From: Sphingomonas faeni
GTDB taxonomy: Bacteria; Pseudomonadota; Alphaproteobacteria; Sphingomonadales; Sphingomonadaceae
Direction of reading: 5' to 3'
Assembly: GCF_024273235.1 (NCBI RefSeq)
Contig: NZ_JANBVH010000022.1
Coordinates: 1 to 64,000, forward strand
Length of the DNA: 64,000 bases
The notes below the pieces were generated by a model. It made no database searches, was not told where the DNA came from, and saw nothing but the letters and a program-made list of their open reading frames with translations. A program made the translations under genes and the position numbers. Below, piece after piece: positions 28,131 to 36,632 of the stretch. Numbering within the stretch: position 1 is the first letter of the stretch; each line of letters starts with the position of its first letter.

Positions 28131-29689
28131 GCAAGGCGGCCGCTGGACGCCGCTATCACGCGGAGCGCCGGCGGCCGACACAGGATCCACAGGAAGTCGA
28201 ACTCAAGTTCCAGCTGTCGGCGGACGATCGTATCGTCATCGAGGCGAGCAATGCTTTGTCGGCGCTGGAACCGACCGAGGTGCATCAGATCACCACTTAT
28301 TTCGACACGCCGAAAGGCGTGCTCGATGCCGCTGGGATCACCCTGCGCGTTCGAACTGTTGGTGGAATATTCATCCAGACCGTCAAGTCGCGCGACCAGG
28401 GGACCTGCTTGGCCAGCATCCGCGGCGAGTGGGAATGCGAGATTGCAAGCCCCGCGCCCGATCTCTCGCGGCTCGGCGAGGTGCCGCAGCTGGCCGAGAT
28501 GGTCGAATACCTGGCCGGTGGGTTGAATCCGATGTTCGTGACCGACGTCCAGCGCACGATCCGCACCGCCACGCTTGGCAGCGGATGCGTGGTCGAAGTC
28601 GCGATCGACACAGGCAAGATCGAGGCCGGCAGCCGATCGGAGCCCATTTTCGAGATTGAGCTGGAACTGAAAGCGGGTCCGCCTGGGCCGATGTACGTCT
28701 TCGCCCGCATCCTGCAGTCGGCAGCGCCGATGTGGATCTCCACTGAGAGCAAAGCGACGCGCGGCTGGCGGCTCAGAACCGGCCAGACCGCCGCCATCCG
28801 GCTTGCAACCGCCCCGCTGCTCGATCCAGACGCCGACGCGACGCAGGGCTTCCGTCACATCCTCCACGCGGCGATGGGGCATCTCACAGCCAATATCGGG
28901 CCGACATTGCGCGGCGATCCCGAAGGCCTGCATCAGATGCGGATCGCGCTGCGCGCGGCGCGCGCGACACTACAACTTTTCGCACCCGCGCTCGACCGTG
29001 CGATGGTGGCCCAGTTCGATGACAGCTTGCAGGCGGTCTGCCGCACATTCGGGATAGCGCGCGACTGGGATGTTTTCTGCCTCGAGACGCTTCCCGAGGC
29101 AACGCGCGCCTTACCGAGCGCGCGTTTGGGGGACTTGGTGCCAGTGGCGGAGGATCGCCGCGAGCAGTCGCACCGCAACGTCAATGAAATCGTTCGCGGC
29201 CCGCACTTTACCGCGATGCTACTCGCGCTGGCGACTTGGGCCGAACCGACTTCTGGAAGCGATCGCGGCGATGCCGTCGCTCCCGCCGGCCGCAATCTCG
29301 GGCCGCTTGCGCCGGAGCTGCTCGCCCGAGTCGCCGCGAAAACGCGGAAGCGCGGCCGGAAGGTCACTCGGCTTTCGCCGGAGCGACTTCATCGCTTCCG
29401 CAAAGCGCTCGACAGGCTGTGCAGCGATTGCACGGCCTTGGCCGCGCTGTTCCCGAACCACCGGGAAACCGTCTATCATGCCCGGTGTGTCGCGCTGCAG
29501 GGCATTCTCGGCGCAGCCAACGATGCGGTCGTGGCGCAGGCAATTGCGCGCAGGTTGAGCGTTCGACCAGATCTCATGGCCCCGGTGGAGGCGCTGCTCG
29601 ATTGGAGCAAGGCACGCCGGGCGGCAGCGCTGACCGGCCTACAGTCGGCGACACATGCTTTTCGGTCGGGCGCGCCCTTTTGGAGCTGA
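28127..29689 (+). CDS. CYTH-CHAD domain protein (triphosphatase/polyphosphate binding)
   Basis: A 520-residue protein. The N-terminal CYTH tunnel domain shows EVELKFQL (ExExK), [19 protein letters not shown] and EIELELKAG. The C-terminal half is CHAD, with [21 protein letters not shown] and its conserved His/Lys/Arg face. CYTH hydrolyses tripolyphosphate or polyphosphate and CHAD binds polyphosphate. Polyphosphate acts as a stress chaperone in bacteria, so coupling to dnaK (ATGA overlap) may be functional. Confidence 0.87.
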
Positions 29690-29705
29690 GCGCATAGCGT
29701 TCGCT

Positions 29706-29725
29706 TCCGCCCTCTGCGGCGGAAC
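29706..29725. terminator. Hairpin between convergent operons
   Basis: TTCCGCC and GGCGGAA flank a six-base loop, 16 bp after the CYTH-CHAD stop and 49 bp from the acetate kinase stop. It can serve both directions, although no long U-tract is present on either side. Confidence 0.55.
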
Positions 29726-29774
29726 CGGGCCTCCTACGCAATCGCTCCGGATCGTGTCGGCGCGCGACGCCGAT

Positions 29775-30830
29775 CTACGCCAAAATATCGACGCAGTGGC
29801 GAGCAATTTGCGCATTCTCTTTGGCAGGAATTACGCGAACCCCGAAATCGCCCACCCATTTCAAACGCGCGCAGATTGCTGCCCTTACGTCCGCGTCATG
29901 TTCGCCGATTCCCCCAGTGAAAACGAGCAAGTCGATCCCATCAAGCGCTGCGATCAGGCCGGCGATCTGCTTACTCGCCGAATAGCAGAACATATCGATA
30001 GCAAGCCGGGCGTCCGCCTCCCCGCTCGCTTTATCCTCGAGCACGCGCATGTCGCCAGAGACGCCGGATATACCGCGCAGCCCCGACTGCTGGTCGATCA
30101 TCTTCTCGAGTGCCGAGGCATCCAGCCTCTTCTCGCGCAGGAGATAGAGCAGAACGCCCGGGTCGAGATCGCCGCTACGCGTCCCCATGATCACTCCGCC
30201 CGACGGCGTCAGCCCCATGCTCGTGTCGATCGACCGCCCGCCCTTTATGGCAGTGATGCTCGCACCGTTGCCGAGATGGGCGAGGATCACGCGGTCGGGC
30301 AGATCCTGCGCCAGCACCTGGACCGCGGATTCACACGACAGGCCATGAAATCCGTAGCGGCGAACGCCTTCAGTCCGTAGCGCGCGCGGAACCGGCAGGG
30401 TATAAGCGACCTCCGGAAGCGTCGCGTGGAACGCCGTGTCGAAACAGGCGACCTGCGGCAGCGCCGGATAATGCGCGATCGCCTGGTGGATCAGCCCCAG
30501 CGATGCCGGATCGTGGAGCGGCGCGAAAACCGCTGCCGCTTCGAGATGTTGCAGCACGGCTGGGCCGATCCGGCAATGTTCGGTCAGGTTTGGGCCGCCA
30601 TGGACGATCCGGTGCCCGATCGCGGTCGGTGCGGGCAGGGCATTTTTACCAAGAAGACGGTCGATCCGCTCGAAAGGATTTTCGTCCTGCGGACTGGTTT
30701 CGATGTCGTCGGTCAGCAGCTCGGACAGATGGGATGCCCCGACCTCGTACAGGCCAATCTTCAGCGAAGACGAGCCGCTGTTAAGCACCAACACGATGCT
30801 AGGCACCTCGACGGCCGGCCGCGCTTTCAC
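29775..30830 (-). CDS. ackA: Acetate kinase
   Basis: A 351-residue acetate kinase. [16 protein letters not shown] is the ATP-site start, [11 protein letters not shown] the catalytic Asp loop, YGFHGLS the phosphate site, [20 protein letters not shown] the central signature and FTGGIGEHD the adenosine site. It converts acetyl phosphate and ADP to acetate and ATP. A GTG overlapping the phosphoketolase stop (GTGA) was chosen as start; an earlier GTG at 30845 is possible. With xfp it forms a two-step ATP-yielding pathway. Confidence 0.93.
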   Translation of the reverse strand: MKARPAVEVPSIVLVLNSGSSSLKIGLYEVGASHLSELLTDDIETSPQDENPFERIDRLLGKNALPAPTAIGHRIVHGGPNLTEHCRIGPAVLQHLEAAAVFAPLHDPASLGLIHQAIAHYPALPQVACFDTAFHATLPEVAYTLPVPRALRTEGVRRYGFHGLSCESAVQVLAQDLPDRVILAHLGNGASITAIKGGRSIDTSMGLTPSGGVIMGTRSGDLDPGVLLYLLREKRLDASALEKMIDQQSGLRGISGVSGDMRVLEDKASGEADARLAIDMFCYSASKQIAGLIAALDGIDLLVFTGGIGEHDADVRAAICARLKWVGDFGVRVIPAKENAQIARHCVDILA

Positions 30831-33217
30831 TCCCGCACTTCCCACTTCCAGTTGCGGACCTCGGGCAGATCTTCGCCATGCGCGTCGATATAACGATTAT
30901 GCTCGACCAATTTGTCGCGCATCTGCTGCTTCAGATAGGCGCCCTTGCTGCCGAGCGCGGGCAGCGCGTCGATCGCGTCCTGGACAAGATGGAAGCGGTC
31001 GATCCCGTTCTGGACGCGCATGTCGAAGGGTGTCGTGATCGTGCCCTCTTCCTGATAGCCGCGCACCTGCAGGTTGCGATTGGCACGGTGGTAAGTCAGC
31101 CGCTGCACGAGCCCAGGATAACCATGGAACGCAAAGACGATCGGTGTGTCGCGGGTGAACAGCGAGTCATAGTCGGCGTCGCTCAGGCCATGGGGATGCT
31201 CAGCACACGGCTGGAGCCGCATGAGGTCGACGATGTTGACGACGCGCACGCGCACCTCGGGCAGATGCTCGCGCAGGATCGAGACCGCGGCCAGCACCTC
31301 CAGCGTCGGCGTGTCGCCACAGCATGCCATGATCACATCGGGTTCGCCGCCCTGGTCGTTGCTTGCCCACTGCCAGATGCCGATCCCCTGCGTGCAGTGC
31401 GCGATCGCCTGGTCCATCGTCAGCCATTGCGGCAGCGCATGCTTGCCGGCGATGACGACGTTCACATATTGCCGGCTGCGCAGGCAGTGATCGACCACCG
31501 ACAACAGGCAGTTGGCATCCGGCGGGAGATAGGCGCGCACGATATCGGCCTTCTTGTTGATGACATGGTCGAGGAACCCCGGATCCTGGTGCGTGAAGCC
31601 GTTATGGTCCTGCTGCCAGACGTGCGACGACAGAATGTAGTTGAGCGAAGCGACGTCGCGCCGCCAGGGCAGTTCGGAGGTGACCTTGAGCCACTTCGCA
31701 TGCTGGCTGAACATCGAATCGACGATGCGGATAAAGGCTTCGTAGCTGTCGAACAGGCCGTGCCGTCCGGTCAGCAGATAGCCTTCGAGCCAGCCCTGGC
31801 ACTGGTGCTCGCTGAGCATGCCGTCGAGCACCCGACCGGAGGGGGCGAGCGACTCATCGCCCGGTATGACTTCGGCATCCCACTGGCGGTCGGTCACCTC
31901 GAACACGCCGCTGAGCATGTTCGAAAGTGTCTCGTCGGGCCCGAAGACGCGGAAATTGCGCTCTTCCTGGTTAAGGCTGACAACGTCACGCAAAAAGTAG
32001 CCGAGCACGCGCATGTCCTGCGCCTCGCGCGATCCCGGCGCTTCGATCGTGAAGGCATGGTCGCGGAAGTCCGGCATGCGCAGGTCGCGCAGCAGCATAC
32101 CGCCATTTGCGTGGGGGTTGGAACCCATCCGCCGATCACCCTTGGGCGCAAGCGCGGCCAGCTCGGGGATCAGCCCGCCGGCGTCGTCAAACAGCTCCTC
32201 GGCGCGGTAGCTCTTCATCCATTCTTCGAGCAGCACGACGTTTTCCGGGTGCGCCGGGTCGACGATCAACGGCACCTGGTGCGAGCGGAAAGTGCCTTCG
32301 ACCGGCAGTCCGTCGACGGTTTTCGGTCCGGTCCAGCCTTTGGGCGAGCGCAGCACGATCATTGGCCAATGAGGGCGCTCGCTAAGGCCCTTGCCGCGCG
32401 CCTCTGCCTGAATGGCATGGATCTGCGCAATGGCCTGATCGGTAGCAGCGGCCATCTGCCGGTGCATCGTCATCGGATCCGAGCCCTCGACGAAGATCGG
32501 ATCCCATCCGCATCCCCGGAAGAACTGCTCAAGTTCATAATGCGGGATCCGCGCCAGTACGGTCGGGCTGCTGATCTTGTAGCCGTTGAGATGCAGGATC
32601 GGCAGAACGACTCCGTCGCCCACGGGATCGAGGAACTTGTTCGAATGCCAAGCGGTCGCCAGCGGCCCGGTCTCGGCTTCGCCGTCGCCGACCACGCACG
32701 CGACGATCAGGTCGGGATTGTCGAACACCGCCCCGAACGCGTGGGAAAGCGAATAGCCAAGCTCGCCGCCCTCGTGGATCGACCCTGGCGTCGAGGGTGC
32801 GACATGGCTGGAGATACCGCCCGGGAAGGAGAATTGGGTAAATAACCTTTTGAGCCCGGCCATGTCCTGGCTAATGTTCGGATACACCTCGCTATACGAG
32901 CCCTCGAGATAAGTCTGGCCGACGATCGCCGGGCCGCCATGCCCAGGGCCCGCGACATAGAGCATGTTCAGGTCATGCTCGACGATCACCCGATTGAGAT
33001 GGGTGTAGATGAAATTCTGGCCCGGGCTCGTGCCCCAATGGCCGACCACCAATGGTTTCACATGGGCGAGCGTCAGCGGCTCGCGCAGCATCGGATTGTC
33101 ATAGAGATAGAGCTGTCCGACCGAGATATAGTTCGAGGCGCGCCAATAGGCGTCTAGCCGGCCTAGCTCGCTTTCCGTCAGGCCCTTGGGCTGTGGTCGT
33201 GCTACCATCGCGTCCAT
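30827..33217 (-). CDS. xfp: Xylulose-5-phosphate/fructose-6-phosphate phosphoketolase
   Basis: A 796-residue TPP enzyme. [41 protein letters not shown] and [17 protein letters not shown] (TPP/Mg site) are family hallmarks; the C-terminal domain ends [20 protein letters not shown]. It splits xylulose-5-P or fructose-6-P with phosphate into acetyl phosphate and glyceraldehyde-3-P or erythrose-4-P without NAD reduction. The ATG at 33217 gives the usual length; a longer frame up to 33325 lacks coding character. A FixJ-like box lies 115 bp upstream. Confidence 0.95.
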   Translation of the reverse strand: MDAMVARPQPKGLTESELGRLDAYWRASNYISVGQLYLYDNPMLREPLTLAHVKPLVVGHWGTSPGQNFIYTHLNRVIVEHDLNMLYVAGPGHGGPAIVGQTYLEGSYSEVYPNISQDMAGLKRLFTQFSFPGGISSHVAPSTPGSIHEGGELGYSLSHAFGAVFDNPDLIVACVVGDGEAETGPLATAWHSNKFLDPVGDGVVLPILHLNGYKISSPTVLARIPHYELEQFFRGCGWDPIFVEGSDPMTMHRQMAAATDQAIAQIHAIQAEARGKGLSERPHWPMIVLRSPKGWTGPKTVDGLPVEGTFRSHQVPLIVDPAHPENVVLLEEWMKSYRAEELFDDAGGLIPELAALAPKGDRRMGSNPHANGGMLLRDLRMPDFRDHAFTIEAPGSREAQDMRVLGYFLRDVVSLNQEERNFRVFGPDETLSNMLSGVFEVTDRQWDAEVIPGDESLAPSGRVLDGMLSEHQCQGWLEGYLLTGRHGLFDSYEAFIRIVDSMFSQHAKWLKVTSELPWRRDVASLNYILSSHVWQQDHNGFTHQDPGFLDHVINKKADIVRAYLPPDANCLLSVVDHCLRSRQYVNVVIAGKHALPQWLTMDQAIAHCTQGIGIWQWASNDQGGEPDVIMACCGDTPTLEVLAAVSILREHLPEVRVRVVNIVDLMRLQPCAEHPHGLSDADYDSLFTRDTPIVFAFHGYPGLVQRLTYHRANRNLQVRGYQEEGTITTPFDMRVQNGIDRFHLVQDAIDALPALGSKGAYLKQQMRDKLVEHNRYIDAHGEDLPEVRNWKWEVRE

Positions 33218-33332
33218 CGGTGAATTCCAGCATGTTGTGACCGACTCCCGCGATCCCGAGATCAAAGCGGTGGGTCTGTCCTCAGGAGATCTGAGCGTGG
33301 AATCTACGCCGCTGGAGCGGGCCACAGCAGCC

Positions 33333-33346
33333 TCGGGAACTACCTA
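33333..33346 (-). promoter_or_regulatory. FixJ-like box (TAGGTAGTTCCCGA), xfp-ackA
   Basis: The first TAG of the box is the stop codon of the upstream GH130 gene. TAGATT (33301-33306) begins 26 nt downstream. Confidence 0.82.
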
Positions 33347-34675
33347 TTCCCATTCCATCGCGGCGAGCAGATTGCCGACTTCGACCTTGGCGAAGGTCGT
33401 GAAGCTGTCCGCGATCGCATAGGGGAGCAGGAGCGTTCGCCCCTTCAGGACCGCGCCGCAGCTATAGATCACATTGGGCACATAGCCGTCGCGTTCCGCG
33501 CGGCGCGGCCGTAACAGCGGATGCCGCATCCGTGCCAACACTTTCGAGGGATCGTCCTTGTCGAGCAGGCAGGCGCCGATGCAGTAGTTCCGCACGGCAC
33601 CGACGCCGTGTGTGATCACCAGCCATCCCTCGTCGAGCTCGATCGGCGAGCCGCAATTGCCCACCTGCACGAACTCCCACGGCCATAAGGGCGCTACCGT
33701 CTTCGTACCGCCGTTCCACTGGTACAGATCGTCCGAGGTTAGCAGCCAGATATTCTCATGATCCTGCCGGCTGAGCATGACGTAGCGCCCGTGGATTTTG
33801 CGCGGAAACAGCGCCATGCCCTTGTTGACCGTGGCATCGCCGCGCAGTGCGCTGAGCTCGAAGGTTGCGAAGTCGGTCGTGCGCAGCAATTCCTGGCGGA
33901 CCAGGCCGCCACCAAAGGCGGTATAGGTTCCGAAATAGGTGGCGATCCCGTCGTCATTCACGAAGCGCACGAGCCTGAGATCCTCGATCCCCTGCCTCTG
34001 GCGATCGGTGATCGGATAGATCACCACCTCGGAGAGATCGCGGCTGCCGTTGCAATAGAGGCGCACACCGGGATCGTCGGGCGCGCCGCCCGGGATCAGT
34101 TCGATGCGTGGCGAGATCGCCTGCGCGCTTGGGAGATCGAGCGTCACCGATCCATCCGCAGCCCACAGGCCAGTGCGGAAGGTGACCGACGAGATATGGC
34201 CTTCGCCAACGCCGCGCAGCGACAGGATGAACCGCATCGCCCCGGGCGCGACCGCCGACTGATCGGGATGCGCGACGATACTCGGGTTAAAAAGGGCGGC
34301 GGCCTCGAACGAATATTCCTCGCTGAAATAGCCACCGATCAGTAGCGCCTGCCGGGGTCCGACGGCAGTGGCATCGATCACCGGCCCGTTCACCTCGTGA
34401 TAGCGACGCGCGAGCGTATGTTCGATATCGCGGTGCCGGTCAGCGAGCCCCGTCGAGACGCGCTCCCATTCGTGATCCAGCTCGGGTCCATCCAGGCTCA
34501 GCACGCGATCGGCGATCCGTTGTGCCCGAGAGACCCCCGGGGTCGCAAACGCCGGCGGATCGTCCGCCGGCATGAACGGCCGGATCACCACCCGAGACGG
34601 ATCAGCGTGGAGGGCGAGCGCTAGATGTTCGACGAGCTCGTGTGCGGGCGTCGGGTCTTCGGCAAGCGCAGACAC
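33344..34675 (-). CDS. GH130-like glycoside phosphorylase
   Basis: About 443 residues. GYFSEEYSFEAAALFNPSIV, GEGHISSVTFRTG, RLVRFVNDDGIATYFGTYTA, QVGNCGSPIELDEGWLVITHG and YSCGAVLKGRTLLLPYAIAD follow the five-bladed propeller of GH130 beta-mannoside phosphorylases. These enzymes release mannose-1-phosphate, saving ATP, which would suit energy-limited cells. The start is uncertain: a GTG at 34675, five bases after the Usp stop, is preferred because the upstream frame overlaps the usp gene without coding character. Confidence 0.75.
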   Translation of the reverse strand: MSALAEDPTPAHELVEHLALALHADPSRVVIRPFMPADDPPAFATPGVSRAQRIADRVLSLDGPELDHEWERVSTGLADRHRDIEHTLARRYHEVNGPVIDATAVGPRQALLIGGYFSEEYSFEAAALFNPSIVAHPDQSAVAPGAMRFILSLRGVGEGHISSVTFRTGLWAADGSVTLDLPSAQAISPRIELIPGGAPDDPGVRLYCNGSRDLSEVVIYPITDRQRQGIEDLRLVRFVNDDGIATYFGTYTAFGGGLVRQELLRTTDFATFELSALRGDATVNKGMALFPRKIHGRYVMLSRQDHENIWLLTSDDLYQWNGGTKTVAPLWPWEFVQVGNCGSPIELDEGWLVITHGVGAVRNYCIGACLLDKDDPSKVLARMRHPLLRPRRAERDGYVPNVIYSCGAVLKGRTLLLPYAIADSFTTFAKVEVGNLLAAMEWE

Positions 34676-34680
34676 GATAG

Positions 34681-35502
34681 TCAGTTCGACAGCAAGGCGC
34701 AGCGATTGTCGCTGAGTAGCATGTCGCGCGTCACGCCGCCGAAAGCCCATTCGCGAATCCGACTGTGGCCATAGGCTCCGGCGACGATCAAATCGGCATC
34801 GTGTTCGGTAGCAATCTTCGAGAGCCGCTCGGTGATGTTGCCACCCAAGGGGGCCAAGTGCCGGTCTGCGGAGACACCGTGCCGCTCGAGCCAAGCGATG
34901 ACCTGCCGGACCTCGATATGCACATCGCCCATCTCGGCGGTCACCGCTGCGACGACGACGTGGTCGGCGCGCTTGAGCAGCGGCAAAGCGTCGGCGATCG
35001 CCCGGCGGCATTCGCGAGAGTCGTTCCATGCGACCATCACGGTCTCGAACACGCCCGGTGCTGCAGTCGGGGGGACGACGAGCACCGGCCGGCCCGCCCG
35101 CAGGACGAGGTCGCCGGTATCGGCATGCGTATTGCCGTTGTTGCCGCTGCCCTTGCCCACACCGGTGATCAAGAGATCGGCGGACCGCGCCTCGGCGGCG
35201 ATGACATGGGCGATTGGCTCGAGCGCTGGTATCGAGCGCCACTCGAGCACATACGGCTCGAGCGCCACGCAGTCCCGGAACTCTGTCTCCGATCGTTTGA
35301 GTTCGTCATCGACGATGTCGCGTTCGGCGACCGCGAAGTCGCCGGAGTAAAAGCCGTCGCAATTGCCGATCTGGGCAGGCTGCCCGGCGGCGATCCCGAT
35401 CACGCCCGCGGCGAAGCGCTCGGCCTGGCTGGCGGCAATCGCGAGGAGAGGCGCGTTGGTGCAACCCGCATCCAGATGCACCATCAGTGTTGCGTAGGTC
35501 AC
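34681..35502 (-). CDS. Universal stress protein, tandem UspA
   Basis: A 273-residue protein with two Usp domains. The second retains the ATP-binding pattern G-x2-G-x9-G in GAYGHSRIREWAFGG, while the first has TGVGKGSGNNGNT. Tandem Usp proteins are frequent in hypoxia regulons of bacteria. The GTG start has a GGGAG SD. It is the first gene after the 35594 box and continues into the GH130 gene with a 5-bp gap. Confidence 0.88.
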   Translation of the reverse strand: MTYATLMVHLDAGCTNAPLLAIAASQAERFAAGVIGIAAGQPAQIGNCDGFYSGDFAVAERDIVDDELKRSETEFRDCVALEPYVLEWRSIPALEPIAHVIAAEARSADLLITGVGKGSGNNGNTHADTGDLVLRAGRPVLVVPPTAAPGVFETVMVAWNDSRECRRAIADALPLLKRADHVVVAAVTAEMGDVHIEVRQVIAWLERHGVSADRHLAPLGGNITERLSKIATEHDADLIVAGAYGHSRIREWAFGGVTRDMLLSDNRCALLSN

Positions 35503-35593
35503 ACAATGTCTCCCGAATGCTCGATCGAGCGGGTCACGCCGCGACGTCTCGCCGCAGGTGCCAGGTTGCAGGGGCGGGAGCGCGCCACCAGCG

Positions 35594-35607
35594 TCGGAAA
35601 CTACGCA
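35594..35607 (-). promoter_or_regulatory. FixJ-like box (TGCGTAGTTTCCGA), usp-GH130
   Basis: The TAG in the box (35601-35603 on the minus strand) is the stop codon of the upstream flippase-like gene. No clear TA-containing -10 hexamer at the usual spacing; TGCAAC is nearest. Confidence 0.75.
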
Positions 35608-36632
35608 GGCGAGAGGGGCTCGCCCTTTGTGCGCAAGACCCTTCGGATCAGCAGGTATCCGGGAAGCAACGGCAGCCAGAGCGTGAACACGCGAAGAAGC
35701 AGGGTCGCCGCAAGCGCTGCTTCGACGGAAACGCCCATAAGACTTAGCATCCCCGTCGCGCCGGCTTCGAATGTGCCGAGACCGAGCGGGATCGGACCCA
35801 ATGTGGCAATCATCGAGGCGACTACCACCGCGACGAACGTGACCGAGAAACTCACATCCTGTCCGAGAGCGCGGAAGCAGACCAGCAAGCTTGCCGCATC
35901 AAGGAAGAAGACAAGACCGTTCGCCGCGACAGCGCGACCGATTAGGGCGCGGTTAACGAGCAAGGACTTGGGCGCTTCGGCAACGATCAGGAGCAGGTTG
36001 CGTACTACGGCGAAACGGGAAAGGACAGGCGAGAGCGGGCGCTGCCCGCGCTGGCGGATCCAGATGGCGAGCCCCGGAATGGCAAGCGCCACGACCTGGA
36101 AGACGAGCACGAAGCCGGTCATCCAAAGCGAGGCGATGCCTTTGCTCCAAAGGAGGGTCAGCATCCCGAGCGCGCAGGCGCTGTAGGCCGCGTAGAAGCC
36201 GGTCATCGAGATCAGCAGCGCGGCCACCGCGACGCCACGGTCCACGGCCAACGCTGTCAGCCGCTCGACGACAAACAGGTTACCGCCCATTCCGGCGACC
36301 GGCACGACCTGATCTGCGAACAATTTGCCGATCGCGATAGGATAGAGCCGTCGGAACGACCGCGGCGAACCGGCCGCCGCCAGGACGAACTTCCATCCGC
36401 TGGCGACGCAAAGATAGGTCGCTGCCTGTAATACAGCGGCGACCATCAGCCAGCCGGGTCGGGCCCTTCGCAACAGTGCGGCAAACGCCGCAAGATCGCC
36501 GATCCGGGCGACTGCGCCGATTACCACTGCAATCGCCGCCATGCCGAGGACCGGACCGGTATTGCGCAACATGGCGTGCCAGATCCACCGCACCAGTACC
36601 AAGCTAGCGCGCTCGCCGACGGCGAAGGCCAC
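35601..36632 (-). CDS. Flippase-like (UPF0104/LPG synthase TM) membrane protein
   Basis: Up to 343 residues with about eight transmembrane helices (GPVLGMAAIAVVIGAVARIG; VAALLISMTGFYAAYSACAL; FVAVVVASMIATLGPIPLG). GKLFADQVVPVAGMGGN and the GPIPLGLGTFEAG loop fit the lysylphosphatidylglycerol flippase-like family. The start is ambiguous: GTG at 36632 overlaps the ATPase by 29 bp, ATG at 36572 is an alternative. It probably shares a transcript with the Mg-type ATPase and may alter membrane lipids. Confidence 0.72.
   Translation of the reverse strand: MAFAVGERASLVLVRWIWHAMLRNTGPVLGMAAIAVVIGAVARIGDLAAFAALLRRARPGWLMVAAVLQAATYLCVASGWKFVLAAAGSPRSFRRLYPIAIGKLFADQVVPVAGMGGNLFVVERLTALAVDRGVAVAALLISMTGFYAAYSACALGMLTLLWSKGIASLWMTGFVLVFQVVALAIPGLAIWIRQRGQRPLSPVLSRFAVVRNLLLIVAEAPKSLLVNRALIGRAVAANGLVFFLDAASLLVCFRALGQDVSFSVTFVAVVVASMIATLGPIPLGLGTFEAGATGMLSLMGVSVEAALAATLLLRVFTLWLPLLPGYLLIRRVLRTKGEPLSPA

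Noticed and set aside
33580..33596. GCAGTAGTTCCGCA inside GH130 as a box.
   Set aside because: Lacks the GCG/GGT core and the CCCGA end; coding sequence.
33344..35242. A 632-residue single protein covering GH130 and the region of the usp gene.
   Set aside because: The first 190 residues are Arg-rich, out of frame with the clear UspA coding region on the same strand and without family similarity.
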